Part shown: one piece after another, positions 23,290 through 25,025 of the stretch
Numbering within the stretch: position 1 is the stretch's first letter
How the letters are laid out: the number at the start of each line of letters is the position of its first letter
Assembly: GCA_023151145.1 (NCBI GenBank)
Contig: JAKLJM010000014.1
Location: 1 to 25,025, forward strand
DNA length: 25,025 nt
Reading direction: 5' to 3'
DNA from: Bacteriovoracaceae bacterium
GTDB taxonomy: Bacteria > Bdellovibrionota > Bacteriovoracia > Bacteriovoracales > Bacteriovoracaceae
Program-made: the position numbers and the translations under genes
Notes under the pieces: model-generated
Database searches by the model: none
Seen by the model: the letters and a program-made list of their open reading frames with translations, nothing else
Told to the model about the DNA's origin: nothing

Positions 23290-25025
23290 TGAACGATTTT
23301 TTTCCTGACATTCTTTTTCGTACTGATCTAACCAATCTCTTTCTTGATCAGTTAAAAGTTCATATTCAATTAGATCATGATCAAAACCGACAAAAACTAA
23401 ATTTTTAAAACGTAACATTTTAGGAAACGTCGGGTGTTTTTCAACTGCCACAACATTCTCTAAACGCACGCCCCCAAAACCAGGTAAATAAATTCCTGGT
23501 TCAATCGAGCCCACTGTTCCTTCTTTTAGAGGAATATTTGAAGTGGTTGAAAGTCTAAAGCCACCTTCATGAACATTGATCCCAACTCCATGCCCAGTGC
23601 CATGAGCATAATTTTGTCCGTACTGAAAAAGGGGTTGGCGAACCACTCCATCAATAACCGATCCCCAAGTTCCCTCTGGAAATACCGCATTTAAACCGTG
23701 TAACAGTCCTTTTAAAACTAAAGTATAAATTTCTTTTTGTTTATCAGAAGCTTTTCCTCCCGATAAAAAAGTTCTGGTTGTATCAGTGGCATAACCTGAT
23801 TCGTAATAGCCACCAGAATCCAGTAAAACCATTTCATTTTCTTTAAAAACAATTTGATCACTTGGTGAAGAAAAATGAATAATTGAAGAATTTGCACCGA
23901 AAGCCGCAATGGTATTAAAGGACTGAGAAAGGGCGCCAGTTTCTTTATAGAATTCATTACATTTATGAAAATATTGTAGCTCTGTTAAATGTTCGCTTTT
24001 TTTCACTTGTTCTTTCGTCCACATAATTGTGTTGAAGATCGCCTGATCAGCACGATTAAAAGAGCTCTCCATCGATAAAAGTTCCACTGCATTTTTATTT
24101 GCATGAAAAGGAACCAGACCCAAAGAATTATTTACGCATTTTTCTGGGCCAAAAAATGTCGTTAGTTTTTCAAAATCACTAGCGTTGATTGTTCGATCCG
24201 AGTAATAAATGGTGTCATATGCATAGCTTTTCTCTCCTAAAAGAGTCCGGCAATCATTTTCATAAAACTTAATTGTCTGAAGGAATTTTTCTAAAGCGTG
24301 AAACTCTCCCACCATCACTTCAACGGCTTCATTTTCAAATTGACCATCTAAATTCTCCATCAAAAGAAAAACTTTTTCGTATGTGGCCAGAGCTTTTGCT
24401 CTAAATGTACTTTGAAAAGGGAGTTCATAACGACGAGTATTCGTAAGCCAAGCAATAGAATCGAGTTGCGAGATAAAGATGGCTTCACCTGGTTTTAAGA
24501 TTTTTTTCAACTTATCAGAAGTAGTCTCTCCCACTAACGAAATATCTAGTTCATGAATCTCTCCAACACTGGTTGGTGATTGAAATTCGATAACTTTAGT
24601 GAGTTCACCATTGAAGAATTTTTTAACCGCACATACATCTTCAAATCTCTTTGCGAGAAATAAATCAGTGCGATCTGCTTCTAAGCCTAACTTTTTGGTT
24701 TTTTGCTCTTTTAGCCAATTCATCATGGCTTCTTGAATTGATACTCCGTAAGGAACTTTTTGCACTTCAATCACTTCAAGATCGCATTCAAGATCTGCTT
24801 GTTCGTAGTAACGACCATCAACAAATAGTTGTACTTTACCTTTAACTGGAACTAAAACTTCCGCGGTTGAACCCGTGAAATTTGTCACATAATAACGATG
24901 ACAATCTTCTAGGGGAACATACTCATTTAAAAAAATATCCGAGCTAGACAAATAAAAAGCCTCTAGTTTTTCTTTGCCTAAAAACGACTGTAACTTCTTA
25001 ATATTTGATCGAGTGATAACTTGAT
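23275..25025 (-). CDS. Xaa-Pro aminopeptidase P-like (M24B), 5' end beyond window
   Basis: The frame is open through 25025, so the gene starts just outside the window. The TTG at 24951 is internal, since the upstream residues NIKKLQSFLGKEKLEAFYL match the normal N-terminus. About 583 codons are visible. It removes N-terminal residues preceding proline. Two creatinase-like domains precede a pita-bread catalytic domain with all five metal ligands: Asp in LLDSGG, Asp in ATDTTRTF, His in GTGHGVGINVHEGG, Glu in SIEPGIYL and Glu in VRLENV. A C-terminal LLTDQERDWLDQY tail is typical of the XPNPEP1-type long form. No signal peptide can be judged because the start is outside. The stop overlaps the rimK-like gene on the other strand by 15 bp. 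Confidence 0.93.
   Translation of the reverse strand, partial: QVITRSNIKKLQSFLGKEKLEAFYLSSSDIFLNEYVPLEDCHRYYVTNFTGSTAEVLVPVKGKVQLFVDGRYYEQADLECDLEVIEVQKVPYGVSIQEAMMNWLKEQKTKKLGLEADRTDLFLAKRFEDVCAVKKFFNGELTKVIEFQSPTSVGEIHELDISLVGETTSDKLKKILKPGEAIFISQLDSIAWLTNTRRYELPFQSTFRAKALATYEKVFLLMENLDGQFENEAVEVMVGEFHALEKFLQTIKFYENDCRTLLGEKSYAYDTIYYSDRTINASDFEKLTTFFGPEKCVNNSLGLVPFHANKNAVELLSMESSFNRADQAIFNTIMWTKEQVKKSEHLTELQYFHKCNEFYKETGALSQSFNTIAAFGANSSIIHFSSPSDQIVFKENEMVLLDSGGYYESGYATDTTRTFLSGGKASDKQKEIYTLVLKGLLHGLNAVFPEGTWGSVIDGVVRQPLFQYGQNYAHGTGHGVGINVHEGGFRLSTTSNIPLKEGTVGSIEPGIYLPGFGGVRLENVVAVEKHPTFPKMLRFKNLVFVGFDHDLIEYELLTDQERDWLDQYEKECQEKNRSLIYK

Noticed and set aside
1..25025. CRISPR array, tRNA, rRNA, insertion sequence or prophage
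   Set aside because: None seen: no spaced direct repeats, cloverleaf-like segments, transposase or integrase genes.

Overview
The window is low-GC DNA packed with genes that mostly have clear bacterial families. The organism is probably a Gram-negative, flagellated member of Bdellovibrionota, most likely a Bacteriovoracales (Halobacteriovorax-like) predator. That is an inference from several features together: E. coli-type MotA/MotB, a cdaA-cdaR-glmM cluster outside the Firmicutes, abundant secreted proteins of no known family, a papain-like secreted peptidase, a secreted M14 peptidase and a very long coiled-coil protein. No 16S rRNA or other definitive marker is present.

Layout. 1-1060 (minus): 5' part of a secreted papain-like peptidase. 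1184-2911 (plus): motA-motB with its own sigma-28 (FliA)-type promoter and a terminator. 3026-5717 (plus): a second sigma-28-type promoter, an 86-aa protein, a 755-aa exported protein and a strong terminator. 5846-8897 (plus): a methyltransferase-like gene broken by a +1 frameshift, murJ (lipid II flippase) and a MarC-family membrane protein. 8918-9107 (plus): a 42-aa gene with its own promoter. 9104-10990 (minus): a 628-aa coiled-coil rod protein, with a small HTH regulator gene divergent from it. 11620-14547 (minus): iscR-like, iscS-like and AraC-family genes with a promoter, operator-like dyad and long leader. 14740-19106 (minus): cdaA-cdaR-glmM-pdxJ-tsaE, joining c-di-AMP synthesis, amino-sugar precursor supply, vitamin B6 synthesis and tRNA t6A modification. 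19158-21188 (minus): a PilZ/GAF/AAA+/Fis regulator with a third sigma-28-type promoter. 21224-22342 (minus) and 22393-23289 (plus): a divergent pair, a secreted M14 zinc peptidase and a RimK-like ATP-grasp ligase. 23275-25025 (minus): Xaa-Pro aminopeptidase running off the window end.

The most interesting result is a small apparent FliA regulon. Three non-coding stretches carry a -35/-10 pair of sigma-28 type with exactly 11 nt between the elements. They precede motAB, an uncharacterised pair (86 aa plus 755 aa exported), and a regulator whose AAA+ domain has lost the GAFTGA loop, the Walker B aspartate and the arginine finger. The unknown pair may therefore be motility-associated. The regulator is probably not a sigma-54 activator despite its domain order.

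Other notable points are an IscR-like repressor lacking all three Fe-S cysteines, a proline-free 628-residue rod protein, and a 42-aa gene sharing a TTAA double stop with its convergent neighbour. No tRNA, rRNA, CRISPR array, insertion sequence or prophage gene was seen.
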